DNA of 64,000 nt, from NCBI GenBank assembly GCA_028280485.1, contig JANQLS010000002.1:1-64000 (forward strand). The letters run 5' to 3'. The stretch's first letter is position 1. Every line of letters begins with the position of its first letter. The notes under the pieces were generated by a model that saw only the letters and a program-made list of their open reading frames with translations, was not told the DNA's origin and made no database searches. A program made the translations under genes and the position numbers. The DNA is from Planctomycetota bacterium (lineage in GTDB: Bacteria; Planctomycetota; UBA8108; JACQVS01). This document shows positions 27,074 to 36,017 of this stretch, piece after piece.

Positions 27074-27364
27074 TCAATAGTGATTCACGGTCAACGTGCC
27101 ACCCACAAACAAGCGAGTCGATTCTATCAAATCTTCCAGATCTTTATTTCTACAACCGGCGATCAGTCTTACCCAGCGCGGGCCATCCTCCCCGTTGCTG
27201 TACCAACATCCTTCATCGACATGAGTCCATAAAATCAGGGGATTACCACTTAGGTGTTTCTCTACGTTTTCAATATCAGAATCAGAATCTGCTCCTCCGT
27301 GAACGACGAAGCGGGCTTCTTCTTCGGCTTTGACTTCTGGTTGTTCGTTACTTTCTGTGCTCAT
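27074..27364 (-). CDS. Hypothetical small acidic protein
   Basis: 96 residues, no signal or membrane segment. The N-terminal 20 residues are polar and glutamate-rich; a globular part follows with ILWTHVDEGCWYSNGEDG and GPRWVRLIAG. No family is recognised. The gene starts beside an AT-rich stretch (27365-27695) in which I see no other feature apart from promoter-like AT tracts. Confidence 0.55.
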   Translation of the reverse strand: MSTESNEQPEVKAEEEARFVVHGGADSDSDIENVEKHLSGNPLILWTHVDEGCWYSNGEDGPRWVRLIAGCRNKDLEDLIESTRLFVGGTLTVNHY

Positions 27365-27695
27365 GGTTTCTCCATTCTAAAAACTTCAATATCAATTCTT
27401 GGTGAGCTCGATTAATGGTGTTAGGTTACAGATAAACGACATTATAATGAATTCAGTTTCCATCTTAATAGCTGAAGATCTCTAAATTATTTGAATTTAT
27501 GAACTGAGTTTTAATATTAAAATGACATTCTCACTTACGGTTAAATTATAAATGGAATTATACTCTGTTCTCATGGTTGAGTGAGTGTACTCAAAAGCTT
27601 GAAATGTTTTGGGATTGTCTATGATTAAAAAAAATTTTGAGGTCGCACGGAGTTGCTCGGCGAATAACAGTTTATTTTTTTAGGTTTATAAGCAA
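27365..27695. other. Gene-free stretch
   Basis: 331 bases between divergent genes. Mostly AT-rich, including a small palindrome GAGTGTACTC; no ORF, structured repeat or terminator is convincing. It presumably holds the promoters of the two flanking genes. Confidence 0.4.
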
Positions 27696-28337
27696 TTGCG
27701 ATTCACTCATATCTTCTTCGATCTCGATGGCACATTGACAAATCCCCGTGAAGGGATCATCAATTGTATTCAGGAGGCTCTAAAAGAATTTCAAATCTTG
27801 TGTCCGCCTCGATCTGAATTGGAATGGTGTATCGGTCCACCCTTAAAGCACAGCTTTATAGAGCTTGGAGCGAAGCCCAACCAAGTGGATCCACTTATCG
27901 CCTCTTATCGATCGAGGTATAGTGAAGTGGGTCTGTTTGAGAATGTGGTGTATCCCGAAATTCCAGGCTTGCTCGAGGAAATAAAGAGTAGAGGAATCCA
28001 ACTGTTCGTTGCTACTTCAAAACCGAAGGACTATGCTGAAAGGATTCTTGAACATTTTGGCCTTTCACATTTTTTTGAAGAAATCTACGGGGCTTATCTC
28101 GACGGTCGATTTACAGAAAAAGTTGAACTCGTTCAACAAATCCAATCTGATTTGAAGCTGAATCCAGATCAAACAACCCTAATCGGTGACCGGAAATTTG
28201 ATATTCAGGCTGCTCTTCAAGAAAAATGGTACGCTGTCGGTAACTTGTGGGGCTTTGGATCTCGCGATGAACTGATACAGGCCAAGGCTAATGTCATCGT
28301 TGAAACGCCATCTGACTTACTGAATTTCTTTTCTTAA
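27696..28337 (+). CDS. HAD-superfamily phosphatase, phosphoglycolate phosphatase-like
   Basis: 213 residues. FFDLDGTLTNP (D9, D11) is HAD motif I, ATSKP motif II, and LIGDRKFDIQAA motif IV, with a cap domain of the helical (C1) type between. It matches Gph-like or 5'-nucleotidase-like cytoplasmic phosphatases that dephosphorylate small metabolites such as 2-phosphoglycolate or nucleotides. The start is TTG 27696, the only start that retains motif I. The next gene begins one base after its stop, implying co-expression. Confidence 0.9.
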   Translation: MRFTHIFFDLDGTLTNPREGIINCIQEALKEFQILCPPRSELEWCIGPPLKHSFIELGAKPNQVDPLIASYRSRYSEVGLFENVVYPEIPGLLEEIKSRGIQLFVATSKPKDYAERILEHFGLSHFFEEIYGAYLDGRFTEKVELVQQIQSDLKLNPDQTTLIGDRKFDIQAALQEKWYAVGNLWGFGSRDELIQAKANVIVETPSDLLNFFS

Positions 28338-28338
28338 A

Positions 28339-28632
28339 ATGAAAGTTGACCTGTTTTCGCCAAAGTTTTTTATAAAAATCATCGCTTGCTATTTAGTGGC
28401 AGCGATTATCACGATGGGAATGATGTCCGGAGTAGAACGTCAACACCCTCATGCTCCCTTCTCAAATTTCTTTGGATCCTTAATCATAGCTCCCATACTT
28501 CCAATTTTCATCACTCAAGGAATTTTGGAAGGAGATATTGAGGCTCATTCTGTCGCAAGAATCTTTTCAGTGCTTTTTATTATTGGTCTTTACATGACCT
28601 TCGTCTGGCCTAAGCAGCTCACCGGTAATTAG
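28339..28632 (+). CDS. Small integral membrane protein (hypothetical), paralogue-like to 26693
   Basis: 97 residues with about three hydrophobic helices (10-30, 45-64 and 73-90). It shares the YL-A, HPH and L-P-LP-G-EG spacing seen in the protein at 26693-27025, so the two are probably distant paralogues. It starts one base after the HAD phosphatase stop codon and probably shares its transcript. Function is unknown. Confidence 0.62.
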   Translation: MKVDLFSPKFFIKIIACYLVAAIITMGMMSGVERQHPHAPFSNFFGSLIIAPILPIFITQGILEGDIEAHSVARIFSVLFIIGLYMTFVWPKQLTGN

Positions 28633-28694
28633 ATTTGAGGACTCCCGTTAATTTCCAGTATCAAGGATGACATCTTCAATTGAAGAAATACGAC

Positions 28695-29018
28695 TCAAAC
28701 AAAGCTAGTAAACAAAAAAAATATTGCACAACAAATCAACCCAATGGCAAAGCTACATAAGACGATCTGAAGAATGGGATGGTTATTTTCTCCCTTTAAA
28801 CCGATGATCAATGTGATACTGGTAGAAAATAAAACTAAGAAAAAAAGGAAAGAAAGATTGGAGAGTGTTAACCATTTCGATTCAAGAAGGTAATTGAGAG
28901 TCGACTTATTAAACTGGAGTTTTTCTGGTTGTTTTAAAAATTGAGTAGAAATCACTGAGAGTGGAACGAAAATCGCATTAGAGATTAGTGCGCTTAACGC
29001 TAATGTGGGTTTGTTCAT
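28695..29018 (-). CDS. Small membrane protein (hypothetical)
   Basis: 107 residues with about three hydrophobic helices (6-26, 50-72 and 81-104). No family is recognised. It is downstream of the ThuA-like gene on the same strand, but a strong hairpin at 29047-29090 separates the two, so it probably has its own promoter. Confidence 0.55.
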   Translation of the reverse strand: MNKPTLALSALISNAIFVPLSVISTQFLKQPEKLQFNKSTLNYLLESKWLTLSNLSFLFFLVLFSTSITLIIGLKGENNHPILQIVLCSFAIGLICCAIFFLFTSFV

Positions 29019-29046
29019 CGGCTGCTTTATTATTTATTTCTGTAAA

Positions 29047-29090
29047 GATAAGAAGGGCAAGGGAAATTCATTTCTCCTGCCCTTCTTATC
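29047..29090. terminator. Strong hairpin terminator after the ThuA-like gene
   Basis: GATAAGAAGGGCAAGG pairs with CCTGCCCTTCTTATC on the other arm, about 15-16 bp, with an A/T-rich loop. It lies 14 bases beyond the ThuA-like stop codon on the minus strand, and T residues follow in that direction. Confidence 0.75.
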
Positions 29091-29103
29091 GATCTAAATG
29101 TGA

Positions 29104-30168
29104 TTACTTCTTCTTTTTCTTATTATCGGATTTCTTTATTTCACCCTTCGGTTTAAGAATCGGTGTATCCCATCCTTTGATATCGCCGGGCTTCGCATCT
29201 TTGACGCTGGGACGGAAGCTGAAGGTTGAAGGATTGTAGGGACCGACGAATGAGACATCCATATCGGGCTTGATGACTTTTTCCATGTCTAAACACCAGA
29301 ATGTACCGTTGATGATACAGCGGCGATAGCCTTCACTGATGATGTCTTCAGAAGCACCTTGAGTGGAGCAGAACACGCGGCCTTCCTTACCCGATTTTGA
29401 CTTGTAAGTTCTGACCCAAACGGCGGGTTGGGGAGGTTTGTTAGGGATCGGCTTGCCGTCGGGCTTCATGCTGTCTAAGACTTCATTCGTAGCGAGAACA
29501 ATTGAATTCGGCATCGGTCGGGCGGAGTAGGCTCCCGCCATCGTGTGCATATCTTTAACGCCTTGCATAATGGGGTGCTTGGCTTGAGCTTTTACGGTGT
29601 GAAGTCTGGTGCTGAACTTATGGTTTCTTCCGTAGTGGCCGGCACCTTTTCGGGGGTTCCAAGTTTCACCTAAGATTTGACGACCGAAGCCCCCTTCGTA
29701 CTCAGGATCTCTATTGTTGAAGTTGTACTTGGCGTATTTACCTTTCAAGCCATTGAATCCGTGAGTCGTGGTGCGAAGACCTAAAATAGGACCACCTTTA
29801 TTGAGGTACTCTTCGAAGTGCGCCATAGATTGATCATCGGGATGAACAAAGCGTAAGAAAAGGAAAAGCATATCGGCTTCTTTGATGACTTCCATGCCGG
29901 GAATGTGGGATGAGCCTTGTTTGATTAGGCCTTCCTTGGTTTGCCCAAACAGAACGGTGCATTTAAATCCATAGCGTTTGGCAAGGATTCTGGCGATAGC
30001 GGGGCAGGTCTCTTCACCACGGTACTCGTGATCCGAGGCGATAAATACGATATGTTTACCTTTACCGGGGCCTTTGTCCCCTTCGTAGACCACACGGTCT
30101 GCCGCCATCGCGGGAAGGCTAAAAGTGAAAGTAAATGCGATCAATAAGACGTTACGAACTAAGTTCAT
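29104..30168 (-). CDS. Exported ThuA-like protein
   Basis: About 354 residues from ATG 30168, placed directly after GGAGAAGAAC; the TTG at 30180 overlaps this box and is unlikely. Signal peptide ends PAMAA. KHIVFIASDHEYRGEE, then GGPILGLRTTTHGF, are typical of the ThuA-like (trehalose utilisation, DUF1080-associated) family with a glutamine-amidotransferase-like fold. It has many PVC homologues of unknown reaction, often found with sugar oxidoreductases. A lysine-rich tail closes the protein. It likely acts in the periplasm; a role in glycan or sugar metabolism is inferred only from family context. Confidence 0.87.
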   Translation of the reverse strand: MNLVRNVLLIAFTFTFSLPAMAADRVVYEGDKGPGKGKHIVFIASDHEYRGEETCPAIARILAKRYGFKCTVLFGQTKEGLIKQGSSHIPGMEVIKEADMLFLFLRFVHPDDQSMAHFEEYLNKGGPILGLRTTTHGFNGLKGKYAKYNFNNRDPEYEGGFGRQILGETWNPRKGAGHYGRNHKFSTRLHTVKAQAKHPIMQGVKDMHTMAGAYSARPMPNSIVLATNEVLDSMKPDGKPIPNKPPQPAVWVRTYKSKSGKEGRVFCSTQGASEDIISEGYRRCIINGTFWCLDMEKVIKPDMDVSFVGPYNPSTFSFRPSVKDAKPGDIKGWDTPILKPKGEIKKSDNKKKKK

Positions 30169-30393
30169 GTTCTTCTCCAAGAAAGGGAATTTAATGTGAA
30201 GCTGGAAGCAGAATACATCCTACTATCTTAAATATTTTGGAAACGAGATTCTACGACTCTTTTGAACTCTGGAATTCAATTGAGGAGAATTATTGGATTC
30301 GTGTTAGATTATAGAGCGTTTAGTATACTCTTTGGGGGAATGTTGAAGTCTGCATCGGTCCAATTCGATCCGTCTTGAGAAGTAAAAATCAAC

Positions 30394-30519
30394 ATGCTCA
30401 TCGGACCCGTCATCGATACCTTTAGATTCATTTTTGGGGCTATTTTCTTTATCTTGGGCTTAATAATGAAATTAATTGAAGCCCTTACCGGGATATTCAA
30501 GGGCGACCGTGAAGGTTAG
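30394..30519 (+). CDS. Possible 41-residue single-helix membrane protein
   Basis: ATG 30394 to TAG 30517 encodes a short protein with one strong hydrophobic helix (residues 12-27, FIFGAIFFILGLIMKL) and a charged end (KGDREG). A GAGAAG box lies about 12 bases upstream. It is the best explanation for the coding-like stretch here, but a chance ORF is possible; an alternative minus-strand frame (30309-30500) has a weaker start. It sits inside the 386-base interval 30181-30566, which has no other gene. Confidence 0.35.
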   Translation: MLIGPVIDTFRFIFGAIFFILGLIMKLIEALTGIFKGDREG

Positions 30520-30566
30520 TTGTGTTAAATGTTTATGTTCATGTTTATTAATCGGAGAACTCTGGG

Positions 30567-30788
30567 ATGGGATTCTTGATTAGAGCCTTGCCCTTTATCG
30601 TTGTCTTGGGCCTCCTATTATGGATGTTCAGAGTGTGGCTTCTCACTCGAGAAACCAAATTGAAATGCCGTAATTGCGTCCATTGTAAAAAACTCTTTCA
30701 CGACGGCAGTATTTGTCGCTTCGGTACCAAAGAAACTTTTAAAACGATCGTTCATATCGAAAATTGCATGGATCACGAAAAAAGGTAG
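30567..30788 (+). CDS. Small Cys-rich membrane protein
   Basis: 73 residues: a transmembrane segment (7-26), then a cysteine cluster C34-x2-C37-x2-C40 with further Cys at 50 and 67, suggesting a metal- or zinc-binding domain next to the membrane. The start follows GGAGAACT. No family is recognised; the spacing is not that of a haem site. Confidence 0.6.
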   Translation: MGFLIRALPFIVVLGLLLWMFRVWLLTRETKLKCRNCVHCKKLFHDGSICRFGTKETFKTIVHIENCMDHEKR

Positions 30789-30902
30789 TTGCCCACGCCT
30801 TGTGCCGTTCAAAACCATATAACTATCCCTGGTAATTTCTAAGCATCGAATAATTTACTTCAAGGGTATTAAGTAGTCGACATTAAAAAACGCCTCCACC
30901 TC

Positions 30903-30931
30903 TCAAGCCCGAAGCTTTAGCGAGGGAATCT
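30903..30931 (+). repeat. CGAAGCTTTAGCGAGGGA repeat, copy C
   Basis: CAAGCCCGAAGCTTTAGC plus GAGGGA, matching copies A and B at 26333 and 26452. It is 30 bases upstream of the DUF6940 gene start. Confidence 0.55.
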
Positions 30932-30959
30932 CAATAGGTCTTAAAAATAAACTGCAATC

Positions 30960-31553
30960 ATGTTCACAGCTCAAATCGAAAATCTCAACAACCCTAAAAA
31001 ACAAAAAATCATCCTTAAACAGGAGGGTCGTTCTCTGAGCTTTGAGGAGGTGATTTATTTATGGAGAGAGGATAAATCTTTTTGCTCGTTCTTTATCTCC
31101 GTACTCGATAAAACGCCCTATGAAGCCTACTTTTGGGAAACTCCACCCGTAAACCAAGATACATTAGATCGAGATTTTGAATTTGTGTGGATTGAGAGTT
31201 CGGCCCTGGCTTCGGTCCAACCAGAAGCTCACACATTTCGAGAGCATTTTGATTCTGAGTCTGAAATTCGGGGAGTGACTTCATTTTGGAATTTGGGACG
31301 AGACTCCAGGCTCGTTGCACCGTATCCCAAAACTCCGGTTTCGGATTATTCCCATCTAGCGGCATTTATGAGAAATGCTTCAAATGAGCAAAAACAGGCC
31401 TTTTGGAGAATTGTAGGGGAAGAAATGAAAGATCAGATCAGCAATAAACCTCTTTGGCTGAGTACATCAGGTTTAGGAGTTTACTGGTTACATGTACGAT
31501 TAGACTCAAGACCGAAGTATTACCAACATACGCCTTACAAAATGAAGCCCTAA
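30960..31553 (+). CDS. DUF6940 family protein
   Basis: 197 residues, cytoplasmic. PYEAYFWETPPV, DRDFEFVWIESSALA, VTSFWNLGRDSRLVAPYP and the ending WLSTSGLGVYWLHVRLDSRP (then KYY) match the DUF6940 family along its whole length. The family is widespread but uncharacterised. It converges with the SDR gene at 31560-32654, six bases away, and has no signal peptide. Confidence 0.78.
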   Translation: MFTAQIENLNNPKKQKIILKQEGRSLSFEEVIYLWREDKSFCSFFISVLDKTPYEAYFWETPPVNQDTLDRDFEFVWIESSALASVQPEAHTFREHFDSESEIRGVTSFWNLGRDSRLVAPYPKTPVSDYSHLAAFMRNASNEQKQAFWRIVGEEMKDQISNKPLWLSTSGLGVYWLHVRLDSRPKYYQHTPYKMKP

Positions 31554-31559
31554 AAGTTT

Positions 31560-32654
31560 TCATGATTTAGGAGGAATGATTCGTTCCTCTCTCAATCTTT
31601 CAAACAAATCAAGAAATGAGTTCTTGCTCTCCTGATACTCAAGAAAACCTAACCGTCGACTTTTCGACATGTCGGTAAAAGTTTCAATGGTTCTTCCGAG
31701 GTCCGCATCGGAATGCCACCAGGAAGCTAAAGTTTTTAGTGGGTAGGGTTGAAGGTCATATTTTTTAACGATGTGATCCCAGATGGGGGCAGCTTCAATC
31801 ATCTGCTCCTCTAAAGGAGTTGGCTGGCCGGGATATTTAGCGGCTTCGACACCAAGATCTTCGGCGATAATGTTCCACATGCGTCGCCAACGGAAAATAT
31901 CGCCGTTAACGATATTGAGAGCTTGGTTAGCGGCTTCTGAATGAGTAGCGGCCCACTCTAAATGCTTTGCCAAAATACGAGCATCCGTCACATCGACTGC
32001 GGCATCGTACTGTTCGGGAGATCCGGGAAAAACAAAGGGATGGTTCGTCTCTTTACAAATGGCCGCGTAAATAGAAAGCGTAACTCCCATGTTCATGGCA
32101 TTCCCTAGAGCGTAACCGATGACGGTGTGAGGTCGGTGGACACTCCAGGTAAATTGATGCTTAGTGGCAGAATCAAAGAGGATATCCTCTTGGGTGTAGT
32201 AAAAATTCTCGTAGGGGAGTCGTTCTTGTTCTTCACGAAAGGGAGTGTCGGGTTTGTTTTGAGCGTAAGCTTCGAAGGGGCCCATATAATGTTTGAGACC
32301 CGTAACTAATGCGACATGCTGAAGCTGAGGGCCTTGCTCCACGGCTCGAAGTAAATTGGCGATCATTCGCCCGTTGACTTCACAGTTTTCTTTCTCCGTT
32401 GCTTGCATCGACCAACAAGTGAAAAAGACATGGGTGGGATGCACGTTTTCTAAGGCGACCTTAACGGCCTCTCCATCGTTGAGATCCACCCGCACCTCTT
32501 GCACACCAGAACTATTTAGAGTTGACCTGCGAGACAAACCGATCACCTCCCAGCCGTGTTGTATTAACTCATTGGCGAGTGTGTTCCCCTGGATTCCGGT
32601 GACGCCAACGATAAGGGCGGTCTTGTTTTTCTCAGAAGGATCGTTGTTTATCAT
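31560..32654 (-). CDS. SDR-family oxidoreductase, PRISE/progesterone 5-beta-reductase-like
   Basis: 364 residues. GVTGIQG (17-23) is the NAD(P)-binding glycine motif; GLSRRS follows strand 2 and favours NADP. GLKHYMGP and NFYYTQEDIL match PRISE (progesterone 5-beta-reductase/iridoid synthase-like) atypical SDRs, where the second Tyr of NFYY is catalytic. The C-terminal half (AVDVTDARILAKHLEWAA, ASWWHSDADL) is also typical. These enzymes reduce activated C=C bonds of enones in plants and bacteria; the bacterial substrate is unknown. It is a single cytoplasmic gene. Confidence 0.87.
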   Translation of the reverse strand: MINNDPSEKNKTALIVGVTGIQGNTLANELIQHGWEVIGLSRRSTLNSSGVQEVRVDLNDGEAVKVALENVHPTHVFFTCWSMQATEKENCEVNGRMIANLLRAVEQGPQLQHVALVTGLKHYMGPFEAYAQNKPDTPFREEQERLPYENFYYTQEDILFDSATKHQFTWSVHRPHTVIGYALGNAMNMGVTLSIYAAICKETNHPFVFPGSPEQYDAAVDVTDARILAKHLEWAATHSEAANQALNIVNGDIFRWRRMWNIIAEDLGVEAAKYPGQPTPLEEQMIEAAPIWDHIVKKYDLQPYPLKTLASWWHSDADLGRTIETFTDMSKSRRLGFLEYQESKNSFLDLFERLREERIIPPKS

Positions 32655-32684
32655 TCTATGTTCATCAAATTAAAAAAGGGAATT

Positions 32685-32711
32685 CTGTAGCGCCTGGGCT
32701 TGTCCCAGGCC
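32685..32711 (+). repeat. REP-like palindrome with GTAG head, forward
   Basis: CTGTAGCGCC, then stem TGGG-CTTGT-CCCA, then GGCC. The GTAG tetranucleotide precedes the hairpin, as in REP elements of other bacteria. It pairs with the inverted unit at 32766-32792 to form a BIME-like double element in the 381-base gene-free stretch 32655-33035. Confidence 0.65.
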
Positions 32712-32765
32712 TTCTTCCTATCGTGATTATAAACCTTGAAGGAGGGGTTTGGATTGTTAAGGATG

Positions 32766-32792
32766 GGCCACCCACAAGGGGTGGTGCTACAG
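32766..32792 (-). repeat. REP-like palindrome with GTAG head, inverted
   Basis: On the minus strand: CTGTAGCACC, stem ACCC-CTTGT-GGGT, then GGCC. It has the same head, loop and foot as the unit at 32685, but the four stem base pairs are exchanged on both sides, so pairing is kept. The rest of 32793-33035 shows nothing else I can support. Confidence 0.65.
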
Positions 32793-33035
32793 GTGAAATT
32801 GGATTTTTGGAGAAATCTATACCGTAGCCAAATGAGTTAGAATTCAGGGGAGAACTTGGTTAAGTGTCTCCACCCAATATCTGGTCAGATTGGCTACAAA
32901 TGTTTTCGAGCCAGAATGCTTGAGAATTTCAACTACTTAAGCTCTACAATTGCCAATGGTAAACAAATTTAGGTAAAATAACTCACCTTTATTTATCCAA
33001 ACCTGTTCCATAGTTCCGAACCATCGAGCTGGGAA

Positions 33036-35993
33036 TTGAAACCTTCTTTAGTGATGCCATTTAGCAAGTTCAACTCTCATACATTCAAAAAAATCAGTCA
33101 TCATAAAGACTTCCCTTCATTGAAGGTCTTTATCGTGATTTGGCTGATGGGGTTTGGAGCAGCGCTAAAGTCAGCTCCTTCTTTCGCGCTTGAGAAGGAA
33201 GGAGATACTTCTTCATTTGATCACACCGTCGCTCCCATCTTCAGTGCTCATTGCCTCACTTGCCACAGTGGTCCGGAGCCTAAGGCAAAACTGGATCTCA
33301 GTCGAAAAGATTCTATTTTCGGTAAAAAGGGAGTTCTCGTACCCGGGAAGCTCGATAAAAGTAAGCTTTGGCAGGTGATCGAATCGGATGAAATGCCGCC
33401 AAAAAATCCCTTATCTAAGACAGAAAAAGAAATTTTACGCCAATGGATGATCGAAGGAGCTCCATGGGGGACGGATCCAATAGACCCTTTCGCTTTCTCA
33501 TCCAAAAAGCGTGCAGGTTACGATTGGTGGTCGCTTCAGCCCCTTAAAGAAATTACCCCTCCTCAAACGGAATCTCCATCTCATTCCGCTCATCCGATCG
33601 ATCAGTTTGTAGCTTCGAAACTTCAACAAAAAGACCTTCAACCTTCTCCTCGAGCCGATGCTCGAACTCTCGTTCGCCGATTGTATATCAATTTGATTGG
33701 GCTTCCCGCCCCGATTGAAGTCATCGAAAAATTTGCAACCGATCCTTCTCAGGAGGCCTGGGAGCTACTTGTCGATCAATTGCTTGCTTCGAAGCACTAC
33801 GGTGAACGCTGGGCTCGGCACTGGATGGATGTGGTGAGATTCGGAGAAAGTGATGGCTTCGAATACAACAAGCCTCGTGACAACGCTTGGCATTATCGCG
33901 ATTGGCTCATTCGCTCTTTTAATAATGACTTGGCCTACGATGAGTTTGTACGCATGCAGTTGGCCGGTGATATCCTTAAACCAAACTCCTTAGAAGGTGC
34001 AGCTGCCGTGGGCTTTTTGGTGGCGGGCACGCATAATACAATCCTCGGGGTGAGTCCAGAAATGAAACTTTCGGGGCGACACGATGAACTGGAAGAGATC
34101 GCCGGCACCGTCGGGCAGGCCCTTCTTGGAATGACGATCAATTGTGCTCGTTGCCACGACCATAAATTTGATCCGATCTCAGCTCGCGAGTACTACAGCT
34201 TTATTGCGGCCTTAGATGGGATTCGTCATGGAGTGCGGAAGTTACCCGCAAGACCTGATTTTTCCATTCAACAAAACGAGATTGTTAAGCAACAGAATGA
34301 AGTGGAAAAGGAATGGGTCGCGCTCATCCTCTCTCGAGGGGGAGTGGCTTCGAAGACCGCCAATATGGTGATGACCCAAGATCGCGTTTTAAAGAATGAG
34401 AAGGGCAAGAAATATCGTGTCTCGTTCAAGCTTGCCCCTTCCGTTTGGGCGGGAGCTTCACAAGCCACCAGCGCTCGTGATGGAGTTACTCTCAGTGTTA
34501 TTAAATCGGATGGCTCTCTATTGGCATCGGCATCCTTTCTTGCGGATTCTTGGGCTCAAGGAAAGAATGTAAAGAATTATAATCTGAAGGAATTCGATTA
34601 TGTCGGAGATGGTGCGGGATCCTTACGCCTTCATCTACGACCCTTTCCCCTCAATTCCGGACGATTTGGAGGAGCCGTCGATGATTTGAAGATCGTTGAA
34701 TCCGATTCTGGTCATTTGGTTTTCAAAGATGATTTTGATGAATTAAAACGACCTCATCCTCCGGGAAGACAAGCTCACACCTCTAAGCCAGTTTATTACG
34801 GGGCGACATCTAAAACCTGGAATCACTCTGGCACGAATACTCTTCATTTAGTTGAACACGCTCAAGGTAATTTTGCCCTTCAACTGTTCAGTGGGAATGG
34901 AGGGAGTCAAGCGATACAAGCTTCTACCCCGAAAGAAAAAAAACTCCGAGCGCAACTCGTTTCGCTTGAAAGCCAGTTAGGAAGTGCGTCCAAGTCGATG
35001 GTGTATACCGTCAAATCGGCCTCTCCCGGTGTCATGCGAATGTACCGTCGAGGAGATGTGAATCTACCAGGAGATTCCGTCGCGCCCAGTGGATTGATCG
35101 CTCTCAAGAATATTCCCTCTTCATTTGGGCTGAATCAGGATGCAGCAGACGCCGAACGTCGATCGCAATTAGCCAAATGGATCACTCATTCAGAGAATGC
35201 TTTGTTCCATCGCGTGATGGTCAATCGAGTCTGGCATTATCATTTTGGGCAAGGAATTGTAAAATCGACGAGTGATTTTGGGTTTAACGGGGGACTACCG
35301 AGTCACCCTGAATTATTAGACTGGCTCAGTGGGTGGTTCCGTGAAAATGGATACTCGCTCAAAAAACTCCACCGATTGATTGTGACTTCAGCTACATATC
35401 AGCAGAGCTCGAAACCTCACGAGAAAGCTATGAAGGTAGATAAATCGAATCGATTGCTCTGGAGACAAAATCCCCGTAGAGTCGAAGCTGAAGTCTTACG
35501 AGATTCTATTCTTGAAGTTGCTGGGAAACTCAATAAAGAGCAATTCGGGCCCGGCTATCGAGATGTGAAGATCGTTCAAGTCCCTCCGGCTTTTTATTAT
35601 TCTCCGCTGGATCCTATTGGGAAAGAGTTCAATCGGCGAACCCTTTATCGTTGGCATGTTCGCGGGCAACGAAGTGCCTTACTCGATACCTTCGACTGCC
35701 CGGATCCATCTACGAGTACACCTACAAGAGTGGTCACGACCACTCCCTCTCAGGCCTTGAGTCAATGGAACGATAGCTTTGTGACTCGCATGTCGAAGTT
35801 TTTAGCGGATCGAGTTCTATTGGAAGCTAAGGGTGATATTAAGCAACAAGTTGACCGGGTTTGGCGTTTAGTTTTGGCTCGATCTCCTCAACCTGTAGAA
35901 AGTACAAAAGCAGAATCTCTCGTCCGTGAGCATGGCTTAGCTTTGCTGTGCCGTGTTTTATTCAATAGTAATGAGTTTATACTCATCGATTAA
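33036..35993 (+). CDS. PSD1 (cytochrome c) / DUF1549 / DUF1553 protein
   Basis: 985 residues, exported: signal segment about 27-51. The PSD1 planctomycete cytochrome-c domain has a single CLTCH haem motif (C73, C76, H77). DUF1549 follows (ARTLVRRLYINLIGLPAP, HYGERWARHWMDVVRFGES, and [14 protein letters not shown], a second CxxCH). A beta-rich insert of about 200 residues (about 445-610) with a FDELKRPHPPG boundary splits it from DUF1553 ([30 protein letters not shown]). The start is TTG 33036 or ATG 33054. The protein forms a pair with the DUF1501 gene 24 bases downstream; this conserved pair is of unknown but presumably shared function. Confidence 0.92.
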   Translation: MKPSLVMPFSKFNSHTFKKISHHKDFPSLKVFIVIWLMGFGAALKSAPSFALEKEGDTSSFDHTVAPIFSAHCLTCHSGPEPKAKLDLSRKDSIFGKKGVLVPGKLDKSKLWQVIESDEMPPKNPLSKTEKEILRQWMIEGAPWGTDPIDPFAFSSKKRAGYDWWSLQPLKEITPPQTESPSHSAHPIDQFVASKLQQKDLQPSPRADARTLVRRLYINLIGLPAPIEVIEKFATDPSQEAWELLVDQLLASKHYGERWARHWMDVVRFGESDGFEYNKPRDNAWHYRDWLIRSFNNDLAYDEFVRMQLAGDILKPNSLEGAAAVGFLVAGTHNTILGVSPEMKLSGRHDELEEIAGTVGQALLGMTINCARCHDHKFDPISAREYYSFIAALDGIRHGVRKLPARPDFSIQQNEIVKQQNEVEKEWVALILSRGGVASKTANMVMTQDRVLKNEKGKKYRVSFKLAPSVWAGASQATSARDGVTLSVIKSDGSLLASASFLADSWAQGKNVKNYNLKEFDYVGDGAGSLRLHLRPFPLNSGRFGGAVDDLKIVESDSGHLVFKDDFDELKRPHPPGRQAHTSKPVYYGATSKTWNHSGTNTLHLVEHAQGNFALQLFSGNGGSQAIQASTPKEKKLRAQLVSLESQLGSASKSMVYTVKSASPGVMRMYRRGDVNLPGDSVAPSGLIALKNIPSSFGLNQDAADAERRSQLAKWITHSENALFHRVMVNRVWHYHFGQGIVKSTSDFGFNGGLPSHPELLDWLSGWFRENGYSLKKLHRLIVTSATYQQSSKPHEKAMKVDKSNRLLWRQNPRRVEAEVLRDSILEVAGKLNKEQFGPGYRDVKIVQVPPAFYYSPLDPIGKEFNRRTLYRWHVRGQRSALLDTFDCPDPSTSTPTRVVTTTPSQALSQWNDSFVTRMSKFLADRVLLEAKGDIKQQVDRVWRLVLARSPQPVESTKAESLVREHGLALLCRVLFNSNEFILID

Positions 35994-36017
35994 TTCTAAT
36001 CCCATTTTCCGTAACAA

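Noticed and set aside
30309-30500. 63-residue minus-strand protein
   Set aside because: A TTG-only start and no family; the plus-strand 41-residue frame explains the hydrophobic codons better.
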